Of a stretch of DNA of 64,000 nucleotides, positions 35,561 to 48,300 are shown one piece after another (within the stretch, counting starts at the first letter, position 1; every line of letters begins with the position of its first letter). The position numbers and the translations under genes are program-made. Under the pieces are notes generated by a model. The model did no database searches, was not told the origin of the DNA, and saw only the letters and a program-made list of their open reading frames with translations. The DNA comes from Dicaeum eximium (lineage: Eukaryota; Chordata; Aves; Passeriformes; Dicaeidae), in assembly GCA_013396995.1 (NCBI GenBank), contig VWZP01008285.1:186833-250832 (forward strand). Direction: 5' to 3'.

Positions 35561-35620
35561 GTACAAACTCAGGCTTTGTGCCAAGTAAAGGTACAAACTC
35601 AGGCTTTGTGCCAAGCAAAA
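35561..35620. repeat. Near-perfect 30-bp tandem duplication
   Basis: The unit gtacaaactcaggctttgtg plus ten more bases (35561-35590) is repeated directly at 35591-35620 with a t/c change in 'ccaag(t/c)aaa'. High identity implies a recent event. Confidence 0.9.
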
Positions 35621-38419
35621 GGAATTACTTTTTCTTGTTCCTCAGTTGATGAATGCCATCTCTTGCTGTTTTTTTGTGAACACTCATAACTCTTAGTTTG
35701 GCAACACAGTGTGTTCTGAATAACATGTGTCAGATTTTTCCATGTTACTTTACATAATTACTGTGCTGAATATAGATGTTATCCTAAGCTGTATTGTCTG
35801 CACACCTCAGCCAAGCTTGCAGATACAACTGAGAGCAGCTGTAGTGTATGCTGTGGTGACCATCTAAATTGTTGCTTTCTTCCAGCATTGCAGTTTGCTC
35901 TCTCTCATTTTATTGCAGGGTTTACATTTTTTTTTCTGTAGAAATTCAAAACTTGCAATTGACTAAGAGCTCTACAGAATATTAGTGGAAAATTTTCATG
36001 AAACTTCTTTTTGAATGATCCTGTCCATACCACCTTTGTGCTCTGTTAGCACCCCACTTTTCAGAAGTGGATAAAGTATCTCTTGGCTGTAAAGGGTTAC
36101 ACCTCCCTGCCTCAATATTTGAGTACACCAGTCTGTGTTCTGGAGTGTCTGCAGGGGTGTGTTGACTCCTGTTGACACTCACAGGGCTCTATCTTCTGGT
36201 AGAGGGGTGGTTTTAGCATACTGAATGCACAGTTTCCTGTGGGTGTTGTGCAGAATCTGTGGGTTTGGGCTTTAATGTGAATGAGATGTTAAGCAACATT
36301 GACTCAAAATGTTGAGGTTGCTGTGAAATGCTGTGAAGGAAGAACTGTGTCCTAAGAAGGTGTAAAGAACAGATTGATACAAAATATCATGAGCTGGACA
36401 CTGTGTTGACTTCAGTTGTTGGTGACAGACTTTGAGTTCTCGTCTGTTTATTATAGAGTGGTTTTCCCATGTATTTAGTAGCATCATTCATTCTAAGCAT
36501 TTGAAAATCACAATGAAAATAATCTATTCAGACTAGACTCTTGCAATTTAAGAAGGCACTGTTTTTTTTTTTTTAGTTGGGTTTCGCAGTTTTCATTGTT
36601 TTGTAAATGTCATTAGCTTTTCTTTGCCATAAAGGATGAAATTCAGGAGCATGTTGAAAGACATCAGCATGAGAGTTTCCCTGAAATCTGGTGTTACCTG
36701 GTGATGGGACTTCAACAGGGACAGCATTGTTGTGAGCAGTAGCAGCACTGAGTGTGCTCAGTTTTAAGGTCTCTCTCCTTCTAAGGGTGTTAGGTGAAAT
36801 CCAAAGGATGTGATGTGGAACAGCTTAAAGGCTGGAGTGCAAGTAGGTTAACTTTGAAAACATCACCTGACACAGATTTGTGTATGTAAAACACTTTTTT
36901 TTAAGGGCATCGGAAATATTGGTATGCAGATTCAAACAAATTTTATTCTGAGATGCACAGCTTTGACTTGATGCTTTTGTTTATTACTGGTTTTTGAATT
37001 ATTTTGCCTGGTGGATTCTTGCTGAAAAGAATTATACTCTGCGCAGTATTTCTTTTAAAATGTTTCTGTTATCAACTAATTGGCAACAGTCAAGCTTATC
37101 AAAGTTTAGGTGCCAAGAAAATGCAGATTGTGCTTAAAGTATCCTTGACTAAAGCTTTTTTAGCCATCAGGTGAAAGCATATTTTCAGCTTTACGGTAAG
37201 CAGAGACAGACAGAATAACATATTTAATAAAAGCTTGTCAAAGAGACATTAGCGTTCGCAAGGCATGATCTGGAGCTATTTAAATCTGATTGACTCTTGT
37301 ATCTTACCATACACAGAATTTGTGGAGATGAGTGCACATGATATAGTAGCACTCTATCCCCCTATGGCTTTGTCCTGCCAATTGTCATCATTTCACTGCT
37401 GTTGTATCCCAAAATCCAGAGGGCTCCCTTTGGAAGAGGATGTTTACTTGACATTAGGGTCTGAGATGTAAAACTTTTGGATTGTGATTTATGCTGCTGT
37501 ATTTCATGTCAGTTTTTACTTTTGTTGAATAGTAAGTGTTAGGCTTGAAGTCACACATGGTTTATGTGATAACTCCTTCTCATGGCTGTGACTCCAAGGA
37601 AAGTCAGATACCTGTGCTTGAAATTTCTATTCCTATTCTCAAACCAAAAATGACACTTTCTGATTTTCAATCAAATTTCCATTAAAACACAAATACAGTT
37701 TGAAAAGTTGAGTTTAGCTGTGTTTTTACTGGGATTAAGCTGGGAAAAAAAAGGAGAGTGTCACATGGAAGTTGAAAATAGTGTTCATTTACGTTCAGGT
37801 ATGTGCTGTGAGAGGGCTTTAAAGTAAGCATCTCGAAAAGGCTGGATGTGCATTGGTACATGCCGTTCTTCATTCTTTTCAGAAGAGGACATGGCAGGAA
37901 CAGACTCCTACTCCACTTTCCTTTTGTTTTTGGTTTCATTTTATTCCTCTGAAAGTTAGTTACTTTGAAACAGAAATTTCTCCTGGGACCACAGTTGTTG
38001 GAAGAGAACTTTTCTTTTTTTCCCCTAACACTTTACCCTGCAAAGGTATAAATGGCCTGGTTAGAGAAGTGAATACTGTATTGTATCCCAGAAATCTTAG
38101 GTTATGACTGAGGAAGCGTTCCTATACTTTGCAGATTTAAACTTTTGCTTTGTTTTGATGTAGAACTGTGGGAAAATATATGAGAACATTTTTAAGCTTG
38201 TAAATATGATTTTTTTTTAAAGCTGAATAGTTGGATAGGTGGCTTGCACAGGGATTTCCCTTCTTGATCTTACCTATTTTCCCATCTGCCAGGTACTTTT
38301 TTTCAAATTCTGATTGTATCTCTTATTTCCCACCTTTTTGAGGATTTTTATTTTTGGGTTTAGAGACTTTCCCATTACTGTGTAGTTTTCTTACTTTAAA
38401 ATCTTTTAATTATTTGGTG

Positions 38420-38542
38420 GTAGTAATTGGCAAGTTTTATTTAATTCTAATTTAATAATAATAATTCTTATTTAATTTAATAATAAACAATTCTTATTTA
38501 ATTTAATTCTTTAATTTAATTATCTTTATTTAATTCTAATAC
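38420..38542. repeat. AT-rich TTTAATT-type tandem tract
   Basis: About 120 bases built from variants of ttatttaatttaat and taataataatt. Irregular, with no fixed period. Confidence 0.8.
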
Positions 38543-41500
38543 CTAAGCTTATAACATTTTTTTAAAATGGTACTAGAATTAAATCTTCTTTGTCTGTATC
38601 CTATTACTTGTTTGGAAATTGAAAAATAAGTGGCAGCTTACTGGCAACTTTTAAAAGTTCTCTCTGATCTTGCACGTGTTTTATGGGACTTAGTGCTGAA
38701 AGCCACAGAACATCTCTTGTGACAGCCCTGTCTGGACCACAGTTGTCCCCTTGCCTGAAGCTGCCTGGGCTGCCAGGTACAGTCTGCTGGTCTACAGGGT
38801 AAGCTCTGGACTTAATAATGGTGAAGACAGACAGATTTCCTCATAATCCCCAGTTCCAGCCCTTGCTGAGTTGCTGTGTTGCCTTGAAGCTTTTTCTGGG
38901 GCTGATTTTAAGGTGACTGGTAAATGTGCCACCCACTGCTGGTGCTGAGTGAAGGGTGTGTGCAGTGCACAGGCTCTCTGAGTTGTTAGAGGCCAGGGAA
39001 GGTACTGAGTGCTCTGTGACCTAACTGAATGAAAAAGGATTGGAGATTTTACTATCAGAGTTTATAACCTCTGTTGTTTGTTTGATGGAGAATGTGTTGG
39101 AATAATGCTGCTGCTAGGAAGGCAGCACAGAATTTAAATTTTTTTTTTCAAATAATTTTCTAAAAATGTGAACTTGTTAGAGGAGTATTTTGTACCCCTT
39201 TTATTCAGGTCAGCTTCTGAAGCTGCAGGTAGGTGTGTAGTGATGGCAGAAAGTCATTCTTGGTACAACACCTCTGACACAGGGGAAACTGTCAGGGCTA
39301 AATTACAGCAAAAAGTGCTTTTGAACCAAGGTTGTTGTAGATTTCTTGAGACCATGTCCAAACATATTAGAATATAGCACCTTCAGCTTTCTGTGGGAGA
39401 TGAGGCAAATGTGTGTTTCAATATAAGGTCCATTAAAAAGCCCCCCCAAACTTTAAACAATATCTTTTTTTTTCTTTCTCCTTGGAAGAGAATGGCCTAG
39501 AAAATTTCAATTGCCCTCTGTGGAGTGTAATGCTGAATTTACTATTTCTTTAATTGTGAGGTAGTAAAATTACAGACTGATCCCTGGTACAGATCTCACC
39601 ACATCTTTGAATACTGCAGTGTCTCTGTTGTGTTTGAGGTTCATTTAAATTCTAACATCACCTGCATCCATGGAGGTTATTACCCAATGCAAGTGAAAGC
39701 TGCTGGCTGCCCTTCACAGGCCATGGTGTGGCAGTGGCCCTTGTGCAGGGACACAGCATGTGCCAGCACCTTCCTGGTGCTTGACCCAGCCAGGAAAGTC
39801 TGTCTCACCCCAGAAGCTGGAACTGCTGTCAGAAGCCTGTCACCTTCCAGGTGACCTGTTAAACACTGCCCCACATTTTACATGGCCTAATGTTATCTGT
39901 AGGCTCGTTCTTGTGCAGAGCTGTGCCTTGTGTCTGTCCTTGCCCATGTGCCCCTCCCCAGGCTACAAACATGTCTCTTCACACGATTTCTTTTTAGATG
40001 ATTAGTGGAGGGCAGGATAAGCTATCAAATCATTTTACTGAATGCTGCAAACAGTGCTGTGTGACTTTCCTGATGTAATTTTGTCCTACAATGCACCAGC
40101 AGTTGGGGAGGGGGTGATCAATTGAGGCTATGGGATGAGTTCACCTCTGGCAGACCTCACTGCAGTGGAGGTGCTCCCTCTCTGTTGTTCTTCCCAAGCC
40201 TTCTGTGTTGTCTCTAACTTTTTGTGGCCCAAGATGTGGGCAAGAGCAGGCAGTGTGATAAGGAGCTACACACTGGCTGGCCAGGGTGCTAGGAAGCCTG
40301 GGGGTGCTGCTGAGGCTTTTGGGGATCCCAGGGGCCAGGCCAAGCTGCTGGAGGTGGCCTTGAGCTGTTGCTTTCGAGAGGTAGGACGTGCCTGGGTACT
40401 TGCCCACTCTGTGATTACAAGGCCTGTTTTTGTAGGAAATCATGTTACTAATTTTTGTTTTAATTGGACTAAATGGAAGAGCCTTTATTGAAAGGCTTTC
40501 TGTTAAGTTTGTTTGGGTTTTTTTTTCCTTCCTATTCAAAATAGACAGCTGAGCTCTTTCCCCAAATGCGTCCCTGATTTTAAATACAATGGACTCTGTA
40601 ATACAGACCTGTCTGTGAAAAAGTGCAATTTAAATTTTAGTTACAATTTCTCTGCTGTAAGATGCTGAATTTTACGTGGAAAAAATTGTGCAATGTTCCT
40701 GGTATCACTTACCTAGGGCATGTAGCAGAATTGTTTGAGGTGAAGTGAAAGCTTTGATCTTTGTGCCATTAACAGCTGCAGTAAATTAAATCCTTCTGGA
40801 TGTGCACACCTAAAGCAGGGAATGGAGAACAGTGTATGGCAATTCAGCCCATGCAGGAGTGAGTCTGACTGTGCATGTTGATTTGTGAGAAGTGTACACC
40901 AGGAGCACCACATCTCTGTCACTGTGAGATTTTTAATTCATCTCCCATTGGTCCAAGTTTTCTGCTATAGTGCATAACTAAGATGGGGACTGCAGGAGAC
41001 TTTTTCCCCCATCAGTTTCTCTCACTAGATAAAAAAAGGATTTAAATAATGGCAGAGAAACAGCTCATTCTTTTCAGGCTGCTGCTCCACAACAGTTGAA
41101 GCTGGTGGAAATTCTTATCCCCGCCCTTGTCCCACCCCTGGCTCTCACTAAGTTGGCAGGAAGCCAATGTGTGCAGAGAGCGACTCTCTGATGGTTTATT
41201 GAGAGCCTGGCCTGGCTTGCCAGAGGTTTTGGTGAGTGGTGGTGCTGGCTCCTAGGGACGAGTGGCATCTGGCAACTACAGCCTGGGCTGGCCAGCACTG
41301 GCAAGAGCTACAGCCTGGGAAGAACAGCTGACTCCTCGGAAGCAGCTTGGGGTCTGACAGTCCCTGTGAGTGTTATTGTTTGTAAGTATTGTGGAGCCTG
41401 GGATCCCACTGCTCTGAGGACACTTGGAACTTCCAGAGTTTGTTTGTTCCTAGAATAGTAGCCCTTGTTATAATGGCAGAGTGAGGAGAATGAATGGGGC

Positions 41501-41996
41501 TGGCTTGGTGTTTCCTTGGGAGCTCTTCTGTATTGTGCAGAGCAGGGTGAGGGTATCACTGTGTCTGTTTGGAGAAAAACAGCCTAAAAATATGGTGAAT
41601 GTTTGAATGGGCTAGTGGGACTGCCTTTTCCACTTGGGAGTTAGGACTGTGAAGAGCATTAAACATGAGCCAGAATAGCTTGTATTTGGTGTGATGGGTT
41701 AAACTGTGATTGGGATGCAAAGGAAAATATCTCAAAATGTAAAAATGTGGATCTTGTGGCATTGTTGTTTTAGACCAGAAAGACAAGACTGAATATTTTT
41801 AATAATGGCTACAGTAAAATTATACCCTAGACAATAGTCATTCCTGTGACGAGAAAGCTTAAGTCATGGTAGTGCTACCTGTTCAGACACTGTAAAATAG
41901 GATGTTTATGCATGATGGTAAATATCTGTGAACTGAAGAAAAAAATTAGGAAATAAACTTTTAGAACAGAAAGTAGCCAGGAGGGATTGGAAAAAT

Positions 41997-42390
41997 ATCA
42001 TAGAATCATAAAATGATCTGGGTTGGAAGGGACTTCAAAGCTCATTTTGTTCCAGCCCCCTGCCATGGGCAGGGACCATGGTTTTTCACTAGACCAGGTT
42101 CTCAGAGCTCCATCCAACCTGGCCTTGAACAGTCCCAGGGATGGGGCATCCACAGCTTCTCTGGGCAACCTGTGCCAGTGCTTCAGTGCCCTGACAGCAA
42201 AGAATTTCTTCCTAATAGTAATCTCAGTTTGATGCCATTCCCCCTTGTCTTGTCACTCTAGGTCCTTTTAAATAGTCTCTCTCCATCTTTCCTGTAGGCT
42301 CCCTTCAGGTGCTGGAAGGCCACAGTTAGGTCATCTTGAAGTCTTCCCTTTTTCAGCCTGAATAGCCCGGTTTCTCTCAGCCTTTCCTAG
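41997..42390 (-). mobile_element. CR1 LINE fragment, antisense to USP25
   Basis: Reverse CR1. The left edge has the tail 'atcatagaatcataaaatga' followed by 'gggttggaagggacttcaaa', then 'ccccctgccatgggcaggga', 'ggggcatccacagcttctct', 'gggcaacctgtgccagtg', 'cccttgtcttgtcactctag' and 'cagcctgaatagcccggttt'. About 390 bases of the CR1 3' end remain, in fairly good condition compared with other copies here. It lies in intron 1 and has no coding capacity. Confidence 0.96.
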
Positions 42391-42423
42391 TATGTGTGTA
42401 TGCATATCCTGCTTCAGCAAGGT

Positions 42424-42476
42424 GTTGATGATCTCCAGAAGCCCCTTCCAGTCACTGCCCGCGTGGTTCTGTGTTT
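42424..42476 (+). mobile_element. Short CR1 3' tail, opposite orientation
   Basis: gttgatgatctccagaagcc, ccttccagtcactg and a final ggttctgtg match the last about 50 bases of forward CR1 ('ggtgatctccagaggtccct...attctgtg'). It sits 35 bases from the end of a reverse CR1 copy, so two insertions lie end to end in opposite directions. Confidence 0.6.
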
Positions 42477-44874
42477 GTTTGTTTATTTACACACAGTTTC
42501 CTGTGTATCTGTCATCCTCCAGCCTCCTCCTCCTTTCTATCTGTGTAATGTTGCCTCTGACTGACCCCACTGGCTTTAGTTTGCAGTGGCTTGTGCATGT
42601 TTTTGGCGGGACACTTGGTGTTGAGGTGGGATGTGAATCACTGGTACCATGGCACTGCCCGGCTCTTGTCCATGGGTGCACTCCTGGAGGAATCCTACTG
42701 AAATTTATGTGTAGTTTACAGATAATACATGGTGGTGCTTTGAAAGACCCGTCCTGCTGCTAGCAGTAACTAATTACCCAACAGAATTGAATTGGAGCAG
42801 AGATTTGTGCTAATTACTGTCACAGTTAGTGGAGTACGTAAGAATCAAAGCAATTTTTGTGAAGCAGATTTTCCCATGGTGGTTCCAGTGAATACAACCT
42901 GAAGTTTAACTTGTGTCTAGTTAAGTGAAACAGAAAATCTCATTGGTTTTAGTGTAGTTAATTAATTTCAGAGCTGCTGTCATTACTATTGGGAAGCTCA
43001 CTGTTATGCTGAGCAGGATATGGAGAAATCATGGTGGTTTAAAACACAAAGACCTCAAAATTCTCAGTAATTTTGCATTTCTGACACCTTTTTGTTTTCA
43101 GTAAGTACTAAGGTTGCTATCCTTTCTTGATTATCATCCTGTCACCGAGGCTCATTTAGGACTAGCTATCAGTAATTAGAAACATGGACTCAAGCAACAG
43201 CGTTCATAAATCAGTTTATGGACTAATTTTAAAAGTTACCCCTGTGAACTGAGCAGGTGGTTTTCTTGCTCATTGCAAGAGTATTCCCAATGCAGGTGAT
43301 GATTTGGGTCATAACTTCTGGGTGGTTTTATGTAAATAACTGTCAGAGGTGGGTTTGCCTTATATTTAGCATCAGAGAATACAAACCAAACTCCTCAAGC
43401 CTCTCCTTAAAATCTTATTTCAAAATCTTTAACTATTATTTAACTAACATATGAGGCTCAGAATTGTGACTGTTTATGTGAATGCATGATCTCATGTTGT
43501 GTAGAAACCTTAATATCAGACACTGAAATTAATTGAAAAGTCACTCGTTAAAGCATGAAAAGCATGGAAATCTGGTGAGGGTATTCTATGTGTTGTCTAG
43601 GATCGATATAGGTTATGTAAAACTAAGTAGAATCCTTAATTTAATTTTTGAGAGAGGAGTGTACACACCTAAGCAGTGCACTCAAGCCTTTTCCCCCTGC
43701 AAGTTTTATTTGGGCTAGGCTGTGGTTGGCTGAAAGTTCCTGCCATACACTGTGTCCTTTTGCTCCTTGAAGTAAGTTTTTGCTCTCATTCCAGTTGCAC
43801 TTTGTACCAGCTGCTGCTGTAATTGTCAGATTTTGGCAGCCTGTACCGCGCAGTCCCAGACTAAAAATCTGCTGTCTTTATGCATGTCCTTTGCTCTCCA
43901 CAGGTGATTTTTGTCTGAACCAAAGCTGAGGTGCATTTTGCATTACTGTGTGTTTAAAAATACATCTTTACCTACTTTCTTAGAGGATACAATGTCATGT
44001 AAGATGTTTCTTTTTTTATACCTGAACAAAAGGAAGCTCAGTTAGCAGATGCTGGACAAGGGAACCTAATTCTGTTATGCTTTAAGGAGCACCTTGGAAC
44101 TGGTGCAGAGATTTGACTTGGTTTGTGCTTTAAAAAAATGTATGTATACATATAACCACTTTCTAATTGATATATTTTTATAAATACATTTATTCTGCAC
44201 ATACATGGAGAAAAATGTTGAGGACAGAGCTGGGAAAAGCAAAGCCTTCTGGAGCTGACTGCATGTTTTTCCTATGTTTCAACTCAATATTTTCATTGAA
44301 GGAGTTAGTTTTTATTTGCCTATTTGGAACTTGACCAGCAGCATATTTAGAAAATGGTTAATGTATCTGTGTTGCTGGAAGCTGTAATGTACAGCAGTGT
44401 CTGTGGGCTTTTTAACTATTCCTGGGAGATATGATTAATGTGGCAGAAAATTATATTCACAGTAGTAATTGAGGGTCTTTAGTATGGTTGTCCTTTGTAT
44501 GTTAAACTATTTCTGTTTGTTTGTTTGTAGCAGAAACTTAAAGCTGTTTATGGGGGATTATTCCTCTAAGCTCTTAGTGTTCTTTTCATTACAGCAGTAT
44601 CATATGAGGAAAACAGCTTATTAACTACTTGTCTGCAAGCAATGCCATTAGCAGATCCTCTGCAGCTCAGCCTTCATTAGAATTGTCTTTAATATAAAAT
44701 ATTTCTGCAATGTTATTTGGGTTTTCTTCCAATAAATAGGTCTTATAAATCAGTATTGCAGTAGAAAGTAAAGAAAGTGGGATTTGCGTGGAGGGCCTGA
44801 GTTAAAATGCTGTTCTCAGCATTTGCATTTTCCTCTTTCTTTCCTTTTGTCTCTAATAAAAGTACTCATCTCTC

Positions 44875-45322
44875 AGGAATCAGAATCATGGCTTGGGTTG
44901 AATGGCACCTTAAAGATCATCTAGCTCCAACCTCCCTGCCATGGGCAGCAGCACCTTAGACTAGACCAGAGTGTGCAGATCCCCGTCCAGCAGCCTGGCC
45001 TTGAACACTTCTGGGGATGGGGCACCCACAGCCTCCCAGGGCAACCTGTGCCAGTGCCTCACCACTCTCACAGTAAAGATTTTTTTCCTGATATACAGTC
45101 TAAATGGAATGTGTCAGTTTGAAGCTGTTGCCCCTTGTCCTGTCACTGAGCTCTTGTAAATCATCTCTCTCCATTTTTCTTGTAGGCTCCTGTCATGTGG
45201 TGGAAGGCTGCAAGTCACCCCTAAGTAATCTCTGTTCGAGGCTGAACAATCCCAATTCTTTTAGCCTTTCCCCACAGGACAAGTGTTCCATACTTCTAAT
45301 CAGCTTGGTGCCCCTAGTGCAT
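44875..45322 (-). mobile_element. CR1 LINE fragment, antisense to USP25
   Basis: Reverse CR1 of the same segment as the copy at 41997-42390. It starts 'aggaatcagaatcatggctt', then 'ctccctgccatgggcagcag', 'cagcctggccttgaacactt', 'gggatggggcacccacagcc', 'tgttgccccttgtcctgtca' and 'ttttagcctttccccacagg', ending near 'atcagcttggtgcccctagt'. It reaches slightly further toward the CR1 5' side than the neighbour. It is diverged and non-coding. Confidence 0.95.
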
Positions 45323-48300
45323 TTCCATTATCTACTGTTGAAATGTGAACTGTGTAGTGAGGCCATGGATCCTCTTTTCTCTTCCTAATGGTTGGATCAT
45401 CTCATTCATTCCTGAACATAAAACTTTATCTGTGCTTGGAAATGGAAAAGGGTTGTTTTATCTTCTGAGTTTGTAAGTGCTTGTGTTGCAAATGCAAATA
45501 TTTGAATGTTGCCATGATTAAAGCCAAAGTTTACATGTGCTTCTTCTGAAGCTACAGAGAGGAGAATATAAACAGATCAAAAGGTGGCTAATGTTCCCCC
45601 CAAATTTATCTTCACTGTAATTCAGTATTAGTCAGTTTATGAGATTTGCCTTGTTGAAAAAAAAAAAATTGTGTAATTTAGCTTTTTGCTTTGATTGTAG
45701 GAAGTTATCAGAGTTTACACTACTGTCATGCTACTAAATTGGGCACAGTATCTGCCTAAGCTGATAGTGGTGCAGATCCTTTTCTGCTTCACTGGTGCTG
45801 GCACAGCTACTGAATATGCTATTGTGTGAGGTTATAAACCAGATAATCTTAATTGGGCATTTCCTGAGAGCAAGGGAGGGATGGCTGAAAAAGGAGAGAC
45901 TTGGAAATAAGGACATGCATTCCTAATACACAAATTTGGCTTCCATCCAGGAAAATGGGAGAATTTCCTGTTAGTTAAAATCTTCCAAGAGCTGAAGGCC
46001 TGAAGATACATAGTGCATACCTCAGGGAGACAGAGGAGAGGGAAAGGCTGGGAATAGCTTGTGCATGAAAGCCCCACGGAATAGACTGCTGCGTGATGTG
46101 GTGGGACTGAGGGGTGTGAACAGCTGGATCCAGGGCAGCCATGCCATCAGTGAACCATCTCCTTTGTGTGGCCAAGAACTTGGGGTACCCTGCAGCAGCT
46201 GTACCAGCACAGTCTGGTGTCAGAGATCAGATCCTGGGGCTTTGTAGAGTTGAGTCAAATGCTGTTCAGGCTTCACGGAGAATGTGTGTGTGACATGTGT
46301 GCACATATGTCCTAACACTGCAGCTATTACTGGAGTCTTGACTCACTAAACTGGAGGATCTCTGCTAGAGAAAAGATTCAGGATCAGTCAAATTTACAGA
46401 TGGCAAACAGAAGTGGGTACAGGCAAATTTGAAAGAATGGAGGTGGATTTCCTAGCACCAGTAGTTGCACCTGATTCTGTTGGAACAATCTGGTTTGTGT
46501 CTCCATTTGAAGAGAGATTGCTCATTAAACTGAATTAAAGTACAGTGAGTTATAATTCCGAATTTTAACCTCTGCTGAGGCAAGGTTGGAAAAAATAGGG
46601 AATGAGGAAAGAGCTGCATTGAAAAAATACGGTAGCTTTTTTATGTTAGAACAGGTAGTTGTGATCTGAAACTTCCCTCACTGACCTGATTTCATGAGCA
46701 GACATTGGTGTAGGTACTTCAGACACCTGTAAATACTTGTCTGCTGCCTTCTTCATTTTTTCTTTGTTTTAGCATAGGGTGAGCTCTTCGGGTATTTTTT
46801 GTTACAGCCTGTGAATGAATTATTATTATAATTGTTTAATATATCTATGTGTTTTTAGATATTTGAGGGTCTATATGCTACAGTCACTTCAGCTCAAGTT
46901 AGCTCAAGCTTCTTGAGCTGTTAGGTTAAATGTAATCAGAATGAGCATTAATAGGAGTAAGGAGGGTGCCCTGTTTCATACGTAGAAGTCTGTCTGTAGT
47001 ATTGTATTAAATATTTCTTATCATACAGGAGAGACTTAACTGTTTAGCAGTTGCACTAGAAAGTGATCTCTTAGCTTCAGTCATGGGTAATAGTAACATA
47101 AGTTTTCTGTATGCCACAATAACTAGAACTAAAGGAATATTATTCAAAACAAATAAAATTTAGCCATTTTGACTTTGCAAAGTAGTACAGATGCACTAAA
47201 TAAAGTTACATCAGGAATTCAGTAATACAGGCTCTCTGAATATGGTTGTAATTGTTTCATAAATGTCTTAAGTGAAAAGAAAAGCAAGAAGAAAATTGAA
47301 TCTCATCCTCTGATAGTGAATGAGGAGAGGGTTTGATAGTTGCCTGCTCTGTCACTTGTAATGAAAAGAAATAGAATTACTTGTGTTAATATAGTTTCAT
47401 GGGTGATAACATTCTGTCATTGTAAGAGTGAAGGAGAATAATAACAAGTTAAACATCCAGGTGCAAAAAAGGTCAGTGCACAGTAAAGATGATGGATGCA
47501 GTTAAATCAGATTTGTGAGGATGAGGGCAGGTGGTGAATTGGTGGAAGAGAAGGCCACCAGTCAGAGTTTTTAGCTGCCTTATGCAGTTTTACAATTGTT
47601 TCTGAAGACCTGTTGGTCTATTAGCACGTATTAAAAGAACACGTTGATCAGGTGGTAATAATGTCAATTACATTCCTTCTAGAAAGGGAATATATCCATT
47701 CTTTAATTTCTGCATGATTTGAAATAAGTAAATTAGAAATTAGTGGCAACTTGTCCATATTTAGCTGAAGAAACAGTCATGTCTGAACCAGACAAATGCC
47801 CCAAGTTCCATTTAAGGTGTTCAGGAGAACTGTTAATTTTCACCTTAATTCCCATCACTTCTAACAATGGTGCTTATGGATTCTCCATGTTCTTTTAATT
47901 ACCAGTTATAAATTCTGGAGCTGAGTACCTTAAACTCTTGGCCTTAAAGAAAGTATGCTTAGATACTTAAATCACCTCTTGATGAGAAAGGAGCATCTCT
48001 GGATGCAGTTCTGATCTGCAGTTAAATTTGTGTGTCCAAGGGAAGGGGGCCTTGAAACACAGCTTTTACACTGGAATGCTGAAATGTGGATAGAAACTAC
48101 AGATGTCTAAGTTTATAAGTCACAGCTGTGCTCATAAATTAACAGCCAATATTTTGAACTGCTAAGAGATTGTTTGTTGGTAAACTGTCTCTTCTGTCTT
48201 TTCCCAGTCTCTGTGAACGATGAATATCCTCCAATCAGCCTTTCCAAGTGTTGTATATATTGTGGAAGATACAGAAATCTGTTATAACTTGCTGTTATAA

